From: Gemmatimonadota bacterium
Lineage (GTDB): Bacteria > Gemmatimonadota > Gemmatimonadetes > Longimicrobiales > Gaopeijiaceae
Direction of reading: 5' to 3'
Assembly: GCA_041390105.1 (NCBI GenBank)
Contig: JAWKQO010000001.1
Coordinates: 186,001 to 250,000 of the forward strand
DNA length: 64,000 nucleotides
Shown: positions 24,234-32,198 of the stretch, piece after piece
Layout of the letters: each line of letters opens with the position of its first letter
Position numbering within the stretch: the first letter of the stretch is position 1
Made by a program: the position numbers and the translations under genes
The notes under the pieces: generated by a model
What the model was told of the DNA's origin: nothing
Seen by the model: only the letters and a program-made list of their open reading frames with translations
The model's database searches: none

Positions 24234-25870
24234 ATCTCGAGAACAAGACCGTCCTGATCCTGGGGGGGGCCGGCCTGGTGGGGCAGGCCGTGGCCCGGCG
24301 CATTCTTGCACACGGACCCGCTCGGGTCGTGTTGACCTCGCTCCGGGAAGCGGAGGCCCGCGAGGCTGCCGAAGCCCTTGCCACGGACCATCCCGGACGT
24401 GTGGAGCCGGCCTGGGGCGATCTCTTCGTGCTGGACGGCATGCGGGAGATGGACCGCGAGTCGATCCTCTCCGATCCAGCGCGTCGCGGGTCCTGGATCT
24501 CCGATCTCTACGGCGAGCTCACCGCCGAGGTGCTGGGTCGCTCGGCGTTGGGGGCCCTGCTGGAGCGTGTGAGGCCCGACGCCATCGTGGACTGCATCAA
24601 CACGGCCGGGGCGCTCGCCTACCAGAACGCGTTCGCTTCGGCGGCCGCGCTGCGCGAGCGGGCGCGCACCGGCGTGACCGACCTCGACGCCGTCGAGCGC
24701 CATCTGGCGACGCTCTACCTTCCGCAGCTCATCCGGCACGTGCAGATCGCCTTGGAGGGCATGCGACGGGCCGGCACCCAGGTGTACGTCAAGATCGGCA
24801 CGGCCGGCACGGGCGGGATGGGGCTCAACATCCCCTTCACGCACTCGGAGGAGCGCCCCTCCCGTGTGTTGTTGGCCAAAGCGGGATTGGCCGGTGCGCA
24901 TACGCTGCTGCTCTACCTGATGGCCCGCACTCCGGGCGCCCCCGCCGTGAAGGAGGTCAAGCCGACCGCGGCGATCAGCTGGAAGTCGATCGGATACGGG
25001 GTGATCAAGAGAGGCGGCCGCCCGGTGACGCGCGTCGACGCCACGGCACCCCAGTCGTTGGGCGCGGCCTTCGCGGCGGACGGCGGCGGTTGGACGGAGA
25101 TGGAGCAGCCCCTGGAGGGGGTCTACCTGGATGCCGGCGAGAACGGGCTGTTCACGCTGAACGAGTTCGAGGTGTTGACCTCGCTCGGACTGATGGAGTT
25201 TCTCACGCCGGAAGAGATCGCCGACAACGTGGTGCGCGAGATCCAGGGCTACCCCACCGGACGGGACGTCGTGGCGGCGCTCGATGCCTCCACGATGGGG
25301 CCGACCTATCGGGCAGGCGTGATGCGGGCCGTGGCTCTGGACCGCATGGAGGCCCTGGAGCGCGAACACGGAACCGAAGCGGTGGCCTACGAGATGCTCG
25401 GGCCGCCTCGCCTGTCCAAGCTCCTCTTCGAGGGAGCGCTCCTGCGACGGCTCTGTGGCACCGACCAGGCGGCCCGTGCCCTCGATGCCGACGAGGCAGC
25501 GGCCGGGGCGCAGGCCCTCGTCGAAGAGGATGCGGATGTGCGGCAGCGCATCCTGACGGCTGGCCTGCCGATTCTGTTCCCGTCGGGAGACCGGGTGCTG
25601 CGAGGGCGCGTGGTGCACGCCTGGCCGGACGCCGCAGGGTTGGACGAACGGGCCGTCGAGCGGGGCTGGGTGGATCTACGGGCTTCGAACTGGGCGCGTT
25701 GGCGCTCCCGCTTCACGGCCGTGGCCGCGGAACAGCAGCGGGCGCCCACGGTCGATCACGGCTCCCTGGCGGATCACGATCCCTCGGTGAAGGATGATCG
25801 CATTCGGCCCGGGCAGATGGCTGCCTGGATCCTGCGCCGGGAAGAGTCGGGCGAGCGCATCAAACGCTGA
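24230..25870 (+). CDS. Rossmann-fold NAD(P)-binding protein, unknown function
   Basis: This gene encodes 546 residues. The N-terminus shows a nucleotide-binding Rossmann motif, 'KTVLILGGAGLVGQAVARRI', as in short-chain dehydrogenases and epimerases, but the protein is about twice the usual SDR length. A block 'QVYVKIGTAGTGGMGLNIPF' followed by 'THSEERPSRVLLAKAGLAGA' replaces the familiar YxxxK context, and I see no clear SDR catalytic tetrad. The C-terminal half has no family I can name. It overlaps the pseudouridine synthase gene (ATGA) and is followed by upp, so it is expressed within a housekeeping operon. It may be a dehydrogenase or isomerase with its own substrate domain. Confidence 0.8.
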   Translation: MNLENKTVLILGGAGLVGQAVARRILAHGPARVVLTSLREAEAREAAEALATDHPGRVEPAWGDLFVLDGMREMDRESILSDPARRGSWISDLYGELTAEVLGRSALGALLERVRPDAIVDCINTAGALAYQNAFASAAALRERARTGVTDLDAVERHLATLYLPQLIRHVQIALEGMRRAGTQVYVKIGTAGTGGMGLNIPFTHSEERPSRVLLAKAGLAGAHTLLLYLMARTPGAPAVKEVKPTAAISWKSIGYGVIKRGGRPVTRVDATAPQSLGAAFAADGGGWTEMEQPLEGVYLDAGENGLFTLNEFEVLTSLGLMEFLTPEEIADNVVREIQGYPTGRDVVAALDASTMGPTYRAGVMRAVALDRMEALEREHGTEAVAYEMLGPPRLSKLLFEGALLRRLCGTDQAARALDADEAAAGAQALVEEDADVRQRILTAGLPILFPSGDRVLRGRVVHAWPDAAGLDERAVERGWVDLRASNWARWRSRFTAVAAEQQRAPTVDHGSLADHDPSVKDDRIRPGQMAAWILRREESGERIKR

Positions 25871-25886
25871 CGCGGGAGCACGTTCC

Positions 25887-26525
25887 ATGACGTTGCCCAG
25901 CACCCTGACGGTGGTGGATCATCCGCTGATCCAGCACAAGCTCACGCGTCTCAGGGACCGGACCACACCGACCAAGCGCTTCAAGGAGCTGGTCGACGAG
26001 ATCGCGGCGCTCATGGCCTACGAGGCCACCCGCGATCTGCCCCTGGAGGACGTCGAAGTAGAGACGCCGCTCGAGCGGGCCCTGGGCCGACGCCTCAAGG
26101 GCAAGAAGCTGGTGCTGGTGCCGATCCTGCGCGCGGGGCTGGGCATGGTGGAGGGCATTCAGCGCCTGATCCCCGGCGCCCGCGTGGGCCACTTGGGGAT
26201 CTATCGCGACGAAGCGTCCTTGGAAGCCGTGGAGTACTTCGCCAAGGTCCCGAGTGCCGCCGGCGACCGAGAGTTCCTGGTCCTGGACCCGATGCTGGCC
26301 ACGGGCGGATCGGCCGTCGCGGCAGTCGAACGCCTGCGTGCGCGAGGCGCCTTGCGGATCCGGTTCCTTTGTCTGGTCGCCGCGCCGGAAGGCGTGCGAC
26401 GGCTCGCCGCCCATCATCCGGACGTGCGTGTGTTCTGTGCGGCGCTCGATCGCGGACTGAACGAGCACGGGTACATCCTGCCCGGGTTGGGAGACGCCGG
26501 AGACCGGTTGTTCGGCACGCGCTGA
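25887..26525 (+). CDS. upp: Uracil phosphoribosyltransferase
   Basis: This gene encodes 212 residues from the ATG at 25887; the longer frame upstream is a shadow of the previous gene. It shows the type I PRPP-binding motif 'VLDPMLATGGSA' and 'LVPILRAGLGMVEG', with the C-terminal uracil-site segment 'ALDRGLNEHGYILPGLGDAG'. It salvages uracil to UMP in the cytoplasm, complementing the de novo pyrBC pathway encoded 6 kb away. It converges on trkH. Confidence 0.95.
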   Translation: MTLPSTLTVVDHPLIQHKLTRLRDRTTPTKRFKELVDEIAALMAYEATRDLPLEDVEVETPLERALGRRLKGKKLVLVPILRAGLGMVEGIQRLIPGARVGHLGIYRDEASLEAVEYFAKVPSAAGDREFLVLDPMLATGGSAVAAVERLRARGALRIRFLCLVAAPEGVRRLAAHHPDVRVFCAALDRGLNEHGYILPGLGDAGDRLFGTR

Positions 26526-26611
26526 CCACATGTCCGGCGCGCCGAAGACCGCCGTGGCCCGTCTGCTGCAGGCCCGCGGTCGCTCCGCAGGCCCGTGCGT
26601 GCCGTCTGACC

Positions 26612-28096
26612 TCAGCGGAGGCCGCTGCGGGCGGTCCGACCGGTGCGGGTCCACATCTCCGGGTGGAAGAGCAACACGACCGTGTACAGCTCCAAGCGGC
26701 CGACCAGCATGAGCAGGGTCAGCAGACCCAACTCCCCGCCGGACATCCAGCCGTAGTTGTCGACCGCTCCCACCTCGCCCACGCCCGGTCCGATGTTGCC
26801 CAAGGAGGAAAGCACCGCGCCGATCGACGTGTAGGCATCGACGCCCAGCAGGGCGAGACCGACGATGCCCGCCACGGCGAGCATGCCGTAGAGCAGCACG
26901 AAGCCGAGCACATCGTCCATGATCTCCTCCTTGACCTTTCGGCCTCCCACCGAGGCCAGGAAGATGCCCCGCGGGTGGAGGTGTCTGCGGATCTGGATCC
27001 CCATGTGCTTCAGGATGAGCAGGATGCGAATCGACTTGATGCCGCCGCCCGTCGATCCCGCCATACCGCCGGTGAGCATGAGGGCCAGGATGAGTGCGAC
27101 CGCGCCCGGAGCCCACAGCTCGTAGTCTGCGGTGATGTAGCCGGTCGTGGTCACGATGGAGACGACCTGGAAGAGCGCGTCGCGGCCGGCGCGCTCCAAC
27201 TCGCCCAGCCCCCACCCGTACGAACCCGACGTGAGGTTGACCAGCGCGATCGCGAGCGAGGACGCGAGGATCAAGCCCGTATAGAAGCGCCACTCCGGCT
27301 CGCGCAGGTAGGGAGGGCGGCCCGAGACGGCGCGGAAGTGCAACGCGAAGTTCACGCCGGCCAGGTACATGAAGACGATGGTCACGTAGTGCACGTAGGC
27401 CGAGTCGAAGGCCGCGATGGAGGCGTTCTTGGTCGAGAAGCCGCCGGTGGCCAGCGTTGTGAACGCGTGGTTCACCGCGTCGTAGAGGCTGAGGCCGCCG
27501 AACAGATAGAGGACGACCTGCGCCGTCGTGAGCCCCAGGTAGACGAACCAGAGCAACTTGGCCGTCTGCGTGATGCGGGGACGCAGGCGCTCCGTGGTCG
27601 GTCCGGGCACCTCTGCCCGGAAGAGCTGCATGCCTCCCACACCCAGGTACGGGAGTACGGCGATCACCAGCACGATGATCCCCATGCCGCCCAGCCACTG
27701 GGTGATCGACCGCCAGAAAAGCACGCCGCGGGGAAGCGACTCGATGTCGGAGAAGACCGTCGCTCCGGTGGTGGTGAAGCCCGAAATGGATTCGAACACC
27801 GCGGCCGGGATCGAGCCGAGGCTTCCGGTCAGGAGATAGGGCAGGGCTCCGAAGACCCCGATGGTGCTCCAGGCGAAGGCCACGATCCCGTAGCCTTCCT
27901 TGGAGCCGATGTCGTCCCGGAAGCGTGTGAGGCGGTAGGCCACGAAGCCGACCGCAGCCGAAATGACGGTGGAGAGCGCCAGTCCCAGCGCGTCGCCGTC
28001 CCCGTACCAGAGCGCAACCGCGGTGGAGAGAGCCATCGCGATGGCGACAACCACCAGCAGGAGGCCGACTACGTTGACGACGTGACGGAGCGACAT
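26612..28096 (-). CDS. trkH: Potassium uptake protein TrkH
   Basis: This gene encodes 494 residues starting 'MSLRHVVNVVGLLLVVVAIA'. It has four pore-loop repeats with the selectivity-type glycines: 'SGFTTTGATVF', 'TTLATGGFSTKNAS', 'SIVTTTGYITA' and 'SSLGNIGPGVGEV'. It forms the membrane-embedded K+ channel/transporter of the Trk system and is gated by TrkA. The ATG at 28096 gives the family start; the frame upstream is a shadow of trkA. It is the second gene of a trkA-trkH operon, with a 10-bp gap. Confidence 0.95.
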   Translation of the reverse strand: MSLRHVVNVVGLLLVVVAIAMALSTAVALWYGDGDALGLALSTVISAAVGFVAYRLTRFRDDIGSKEGYGIVAFAWSTIGVFGALPYLLTGSLGSIPAAVFESISGFTTTGATVFSDIESLPRGVLFWRSITQWLGGMGIIVLVIAVLPYLGVGGMQLFRAEVPGPTTERLRPRITQTAKLLWFVYLGLTTAQVVLYLFGGLSLYDAVNHAFTTLATGGFSTKNASIAAFDSAYVHYVTIVFMYLAGVNFALHFRAVSGRPPYLREPEWRFYTGLILASSLAIALVNLTSGSYGWGLGELERAGRDALFQVVSIVTTTGYITADYELWAPGAVALILALMLTGGMAGSTGGGIKSIRILLILKHMGIQIRRHLHPRGIFLASVGGRKVKEEIMDDVLGFVLLYGMLAVAGIVGLALLGVDAYTSIGAVLSSLGNIGPGVGEVGAVDNYGWMSGGELGLLTLLMLVGRLELYTVVLLFHPEMWTRTGRTARSGLR

Positions 28097-28106
28097 CGGG
28101 AATCGG

Positions 28107-29450
28107 TCAGTCGAAGAATCGTTCGACGGAGGCCAACGCATCGGGAAGCCCGAACACGATGACGTCGTCGCCCGCTTCGAATGCGTCGTGACCGCGCGGC
28201 GCCAGGATCTGATCGCCACGCAGGATCACGCCCACCAGCACGCCCCGGGGAAGATCCAGCTCCTGGATGGTCTTGCCGACGGCCCGTGCATCGGGCTTCA
28301 CCTTGAACTCGAAGGCCTCGGCGTCGGTACCGGTCAGCGATGCCACGGTGAGCACGCGTCCCCTGCGCACGTAGCGCAAGATGGCGTTGACCGTCGACAG
28401 GCGAGGGGACACCGCCGCGTCGATCCCGACCCGCGGCACCAGGGGCAGATACTCGAAGCGCTCGATGAGGGCGATGACCTTGGCTCCGCCCACGCTCTTG
28501 GCCAACAGGCTGGACAGCAGGTTGGTCTGGTCGTCCCCCGTGCAGGCCACGAAGCCGTCCACGCCGGCGACGCCCTCCATCTCCAGAAGCTCCAGGTCGG
28601 TGGCGTCTCCGTGCAGCACCAACGCCTTGGGGAGCAGCTCGGCCAATTCCAGGCAGCGCCGCCGGTCCCGGTCGATGATCGTGCAGTCCACGCCCAGGTT
28701 GCCCAGCCCCTCGGCGAGATACTGCCCCTCCAGGCTGCCGCCCGCGATCATGACGCGTCGCAACGGCCGGGCGTCGTAACCCGCCAAGGGCGGAATGCTC
28801 TCGACTTCGGCGGTGGGCGAGAGCAGGTAGATCTGGTCGCCCGCTTCCATGGCCGACGTCCCGGTCGGGATGATGGTCTCTCCGTCCCGGACAATGGCCA
28901 CGGTCACGTAGTGGAAGCCCTCCAGATCGCGCGCCAGCTCGGCCAGCGGACGGCCGGCGATGGGTGCGCCCTCGCGCACGCGCAAGCCCAGCAGCTGCAC
29001 GCGCCCGTTGGCGAAGGGGACGACATCGGTGGCCACGGCGCTGCGGAGCAGCTCCAGCGCTTCCTTGGCGGCCTCGCGCTCGGGGTTGATCAGGCGCTCG
29101 ATCCCCAGCTGCTCGGGAGAGAGCACACTGCCCGAAGCGTAGTAATCCGGGTTGGAGACGCGCGCGACGGTGTGGGGAACGCCCAGCCGACTGGCCGCGA
29201 GACAGGCGATGAGGTTCACCTCGTCCTGGCTGGTCACCGAGAGCAGCATTTGCGCGCGGCGGATTCCAGCCTGATCCAGCACCGGCACCGAAGCACCGTT
29301 CCCCTGCAGGGTCAGGATGTCGAGCTGCTCGGCCACGTACTCGATCCGGTCCGGATCCGAATCGATGAGGACGACGTCCTGGCTCTCTTCCGACAACCGC
29401 CGCGCCAGGTGGAAGCCGACCTGGCCTCCCCCCACGATCAGTACTCGCAT
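28107..29450 (-). CDS. trkA: Trk system potassium regulatory protein TrkA
   Basis: This gene encodes 447 residues with two RCK_N/RCK_C repeats. The first Rossmann motif is 'RVLIVGGGQVGFHLARRL', with an acidic end of strand 2 (D30-S-D). The second repeat starts near residue 230 ('RRVMIAGGSLEGQYLAEGL') and also ends in an acidic segment. It binds nucleotides (NAD(H), ATP/ADP) on the cytoplasmic face of TrkH and gates potassium uptake. It is preceded by a strong promoter at 29477-29504 and by the oppositely oriented tRNA gene. Confidence 0.95.
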   Translation of the reverse strand: MRVLIVGGGQVGFHLARRLSEESQDVVLIDSDPDRIEYVAEQLDILTLQGNGASVPVLDQAGIRRAQMLLSVTSQDEVNLIACLAASRLGVPHTVARVSNPDYYASGSVLSPEQLGIERLINPEREAAKEALELLRSAVATDVVPFANGRVQLLGLRVREGAPIAGRPLAELARDLEGFHYVTVAIVRDGETIIPTGTSAMEAGDQIYLLSPTAEVESIPPLAGYDARPLRRVMIAGGSLEGQYLAEGLGNLGVDCTIIDRDRRRCLELAELLPKALVLHGDATDLELLEMEGVAGVDGFVACTGDDQTNLLSSLLAKSVGGAKVIALIERFEYLPLVPRVGIDAAVSPRLSTVNAILRYVRRGRVLTVASLTGTDAEAFEFKVKPDARAVGKTIQELDLPRGVLVGVILRGDQILAPRGHDAFEAGDDVIVFGLPDALASVERFFD

Positions 29451-29476
29451 CGGCCCTTCCGGTCACTGGTCGCCCG

Positions 29477-29504
29477 AAGCTAACCCTTGCCTCGGGGGTG
29501 TCAA
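29477..29504 (-). promoter_or_regulatory. Promoter of the trkA-trkH operon
   Basis: On the minus strand, TTGACA (29504-29499) and TAGCTT (29482-29477) are 16 bp apart. The expected start is about 20 nt before the trkA ATG, and GGAAGG lies just ahead of that ATG. Confidence 0.6.
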
Positions 29505-29541
29505 AGCCGAGGCCCAACGGTACTTTGCAGGCGATGAATCG

Positions 29542-29615
29542 GGGCCCGTAGCTCAGTCGGTTAGAGCACCGGACTCATAATCCGAGGGTCGCAGGTTCGA
29601 GTCCTGCCGGGCCCA
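29542..29615 (+). tRNA. tRNA with CAU anticodon (Met elongator or Ile2)
   Basis: A 74-nt cloverleaf can be folded by eye. The acceptor GGGCCCG/CGGGCCC is perfect, the D arm is GCTC/GAGC, the anticodon loop is CTCATAA with CAT at 29576-29578, and the T arm GCAGG-TTCGAGT-CCTGC is perfect; the discriminator base is A. The G1-C72 pair rules out an initiator tRNA. Elongator Met and lysidine-modified Ile2 cannot be separated by sequence alone here. The anticodon stem CCGGA/TCCGA has one C-A mismatch at its base (27-43). No CCA is encoded. Confidence 0.93.
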
Positions 29616-29685
29616 TTGACGGCGCAGCAGCGGGCGGACCCGGAGGCGCCGCCGTCCCTCCCGTTGTCGACGGGGGCAGCGCTTC

Positions 29686-30063
29686 CTAGCCGTCCGTCTC
29701 GGGGGGGCGGCGCATGTCCTTCGTGCGCTTACGCCGACGCTTCTCCTCCAGGCGGCGAGCCTTTTCCGCGGCAGGCACCTTGGTGGCCACGCGTTTCCTG
29801 CGGGGACGGGCGCGCTCCTCCAGGCGACGACGGAGCTCCGCGAGCGCGGCCTCGAGATTGCGTCTCTGGCTGCGGTGGGTGCGCGAGGTGACCACGAGCC
29901 CGGTGGGGACGTGCACCAAGCGCACGCCGGACTCGGTGCGATTCTGGTGCTGACCCCCTTTGCCACCCGCCCGGAAGGTGTCGACGCGACACTGGTCCAG
30001 GAGCGCGGAGTCGTCCGGGGGCGGGGGCGTGGGCGAGGTCTCGGGGGGCTGGTCTTCGGCCAT
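29686..30063 (-). CDS. GGQ-motif peptide release-factor-like protein
   Basis: This gene encodes 125 residues from the ATG at 30063. The RF-1 catalytic domain is recognisable from 'FRAGGKGGQHQNRTESGVRL', where GGQ is the peptidyl-tRNA hydrolysis motif. The C-terminus is a long, strongly basic helix-prone tail (Arg/Lys-rich, residues ~75-120), like the tail with which ArfB enters an empty mRNA channel. No codon-recognition domains are present, so it is not RF1 or RF2. The likely role is release of stalled ribosomes, but it is closer to the RF-derived 'release factor-like' group than to ArfB proper. An upstream ATG would add a Pro-poor lead and is less likely. Confidence 0.85.
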   Translation of the reverse strand: MAEDQPPETSPTPPPPDDSALLDQCRVDTFRAGGKGGQHQNRTESGVRLVHVPTGLVVTSRTHRSQRRNLEAALAELRRRLEERARPRRKRVATKVPAAEKARRLEEKRRRKRTKDMRRPPETDG

Positions 30064-30133
30064 GGCGCGGGATCGTTCGTGCTGAAGCAAGGTATTGGGA
30101 ACACCGTACCCGTAACGCGACGGAACGTTGAGC

Positions 30134-31288
30134 ATGAGCAGGGAATCGGGGTCTGATCGACCGTGGCTGGAAGGGCACCCGGGGGCGCGAGCGCTCCTGC
30201 TGGGTGCCTGTCTGGTTGTCGTGGTCGGCGGCCTGCGCGTGGCCGCGCCGATCCTGGTTCCGTTCGCCCTGGCGCTGTTCCTGACCGTCCTTTCCCTTCC
30301 GTTGCTGTTGTGGCTCCGCAAGCGCAAGGTGCCGGGCTTCCTGGCGGTCGCGGTCACCGTTCTGGTGAACGCAGCCGTCTTCGGTCTGGTGGTGCTGCTC
30401 GCCATCCAGTCGGTCAGCGACTTCCAGGACCGCTACCTGCTGTATGCGAGTCGCTTCCGTGGGCTCTGGGCGACCTGGGTCGATGCCCTCCAATCGCGCA
30501 ACGTGCCGATTCCGGATCAACTGTCGCCCGATCCCAGCTCCGTGTTCGCGTTCATCGGATCGGCCCTGCAGGGGGCCGCCTCGGTGGTCTCGGGCGCCTT
30601 CCTGGTCCTGATCATCCTGGTCTTCATCCTGAGCGAAGCCACCGTGTTCCCGCAGAAGTTCAGGGCCATCTTCCGCCGTGAGCCCGTCGGCCCGCGCGGG
30701 CGCATGCAGAAGACCGTCAAAGAGGTTCAGGACTACCTCGGCATCAAGACGCTCGTGAGCCTGACCACCGGAATCCTGATCGGGTTGTGGGCCTGGTCGT
30801 CGGGGCTGGATTTCCCGGTGCTGCTGGGGCTCATCGGGTTCGTTCTGAACTACATCCCCACAGTGGGGTCCGTGCTGGCCTCCGTGCCCGCGGTCTTTCT
30901 GGCCCTGATCCAATACTCGGCTGGACACGCCGCGCTCGTGGCCGTGGGATACCTCGTGATCAACGTCGTACTCGGCAATTTCATCGAGCCGACCCTGCTG
31001 GGACGCCGGCTGGGCCTGTCCTCCCTGGTGGTGATTCTCTCGCTGCTGTTCTGGGGATGGGTGTGGGGCCCGGTGGGGATGCTGCTGGCAGTGCCGCTCA
31101 CCATGGTGATGAAGATCATGCTCGAGAACACGCAGGATCTGAAATGGGCCGCGGTCTTGTTGGACAAGAGTCCGCCGGCCCGGACCTCGCGTGGCGGGTC
31201 TCGGCCGGAGCCGGCCGCGCCGGTGGTGGGCACGCCGGCCGCCACGCCCTCCCTCACCACCCGCGCGGGGACCACGGATGCCGCGTGA
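30134..31288 (+). CDS. AI-2E family transporter (PerM/TqsA-like)
   Basis: This gene encodes 384 residues from ATG 30134. Eight hydrophobic segments are expected. The family C-terminal core is clear: 'GLIGFVLNYIPTVGSVLASV' and 'VLGNFIEPTLLGRRLGLSSL', followed by 'SLLFWGWVWGPVGMLLAVPL'. Members of this inner-membrane family export diverse small molecules or act in Na+/H+ exchange, and the name does not prove autoinducer-2 transport. A Pro/Ala/Thr-rich C-terminal tail of about 35 residues is extra. The stop overlaps the next gene's upstream ATG region. Confidence 0.9.
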   Translation: MSRESGSDRPWLEGHPGARALLLGACLVVVVGGLRVAAPILVPFALALFLTVLSLPLLLWLRKRKVPGFLAVAVTVLVNAAVFGLVVLLAIQSVSDFQDRYLLYASRFRGLWATWVDALQSRNVPIPDQLSPDPSSVFAFIGSALQGAASVVSGAFLVLIILVFILSEATVFPQKFRAIFRREPVGPRGRMQKTVKEVQDYLGIKTLVSLTTGILIGLWAWSSGLDFPVLLGLIGFVLNYIPTVGSVLASVPAVFLALIQYSAGHAALVAVGYLVINVVLGNFIEPTLLGRRLGLSSLVVILSLLFWGWVWGPVGMLLAVPLTMVMKIMLENTQDLKWAAVLLDKSPPARTSRGGSRPEPAAPVVGTPAATPSLTTRAGTTDAA

Positions 31289-31784
31289 TGCCTGGGCGTC
31301 GATGCCCGATTCGTCACGGTTGTGGGCCTTCGGGACCGACCGGCCCCTGACGGCGGCGGAGGAGCGACGGCTCCTCGAAGTGGTGGACGGTTTCCTGGAC
31401 GACTGGCGTGCACATGGGCATCCCCTGCGCGCTGCACGCGATTGGCGCGAGGGTCGCTTCCTGCTCGTCGCTGTCGATCAAGCCAGCGAGCCGCCCTCCG
31501 GGTGCTCGATCGACGCTCTGGTGCGCACCCTCAAATCCCTGGAAGACGAGCTGGCCCTGGGGCTGGTGGATCACGCGGCCGTCTGGTTCCGTGACTCTGC
31601 GGGAGCGGTGATCCGCGTCTCGCGCAGCGAGCTCAAGAACCGGATCGGGGAGGGCGTGGTGGGGAGCCGGACTCCGGTGTTCGATCTCACCGTCACCCGT
31701 TTGGGCCAGGTCCTGCGGGAGGGATTGGAGCGCGAAGCCGCGTCCACCTGGGTGGGTCGCGCCTACCGGCTGGAAGTGGAGTAG
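31279..31784 (+). CDS. Conserved GCSID-motif protein of unknown function
   Basis: This gene encodes 168 residues from the ATG at 31279, which overlaps the previous stop; an ATG at 31302 ('MPDSSRLWAFGTDRPLT') matches family starts equally well. The protein has the conserved core 'FLDDWRAHGHPLRAARDWRE', 'FLLVAVDQ' and 'SGCSIDALVRTLKSLE'. I recall similar proteins as short conserved proteins of Bacteroidota, often labelled 'ABC transporter ATPase', although no Walker motif is present. The Cys in GCSID is invariant in those I recall, suggesting a catalytic or structural role. It is probably cytoplasmic. The gene ends within a terminator hairpin. Confidence 0.75.
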
Positions 31785-31811
31785 CGCTCCGGGCAGGGCC
31801 CGGAGCGCTAC
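31781..31811. terminator. Bidirectional terminator hairpin
   Basis: The perfect 13-bp arms GTAGCGCTCCGGG and CCCGGAGCGCTAC flank a 5-nt loop. It contains the TAG stop of the GCSID gene and lies between that gene and the convergent cold-shock gene. No T tract is present, so it is a terminator by structure and position only. Confidence 0.6.
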
Positions 31812-31832
31812 GTCGATCCGGGGACGCCTGCC

Positions 31833-32048
31833 TCAGGCCCCCAGGCGAACCACGTTCTCGGCCGCCGGCCCTTTCGGCCCCTCGACCAAGTCGAATTCCA
31901 CCCGCTCCCCTTCGGCGAGGCTCTTGAAGCCGTCGCCTTGGATTGCGGAGTAGTGCACGAAGCAATCCCGGTCGCCGCCGCCCTCAGGCGCGATGAAGCC
32001 GAAGCCCTTGCTGTCGTTGAACCACTTCACGGTACCCGTGGTCCTCAT
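31833..32048 (-). CDS. Cold-shock domain protein (CspA family)
   Basis: This gene encodes 71 residues beginning 'MRTTGTVKWFNDSKGFGFIA'. The two RNA-binding motifs are KGFGFI (RNP1) and CFVHYSAI (RNP2). It is a small OB-fold RNA chaperone. GGAGG lies about 10-14 nt upstream of the ATG at 32048, so I reject the longer frame upstream. An extra Asp/Arg pair in the RNP2 approach ('GGGDRDCF') is slightly longer than in CspA. Confidence 0.95.
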   Translation of the reverse strand: MRTTGTVKWFNDSKGFGFIAPEGGGDRDCFVHYSAIQGDGFKSLAEGERVEFDLVEGPKGPAAENVVRLGA

Positions 32049-32163
32049 GATGCGCGTACTCCTCCACTTGGGTGCCGACGCCGCCTTGGCCGACGTCCGC
32101 ATGGTCCCGGGGGTGACGATTGTGGACCAGGCACGACCCTCGCGCCCTCCAACCCAAATCACC

Positions 32164-32192
32164 ACCCTACCAACCCGGCCTCGGGCCGTCAA
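32164..32192 (-). promoter_or_regulatory. Candidate promoter of the cold-shock gene
   Basis: On the minus strand, TTGACG (32192-32187) and TAGGGT (32169-32164) are 17 bp apart. It implies a leader of about 110 nt, in line with the long 5' leaders known from cold-shock mRNAs. Confidence 0.45.
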
Positions 32193-32198
32193 CCAGAC

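Noticed and set aside
26369..28162. A plus-strand frame over trkH
   Set aside because: It is a shadow; trkH on the minus strand has full family motifs.
29616..29685. A second tRNA or small RNA after the tRNA gene
   Set aside because: The stretch is GC-rich but no cloverleaf or clear hairpin with T tract was found.
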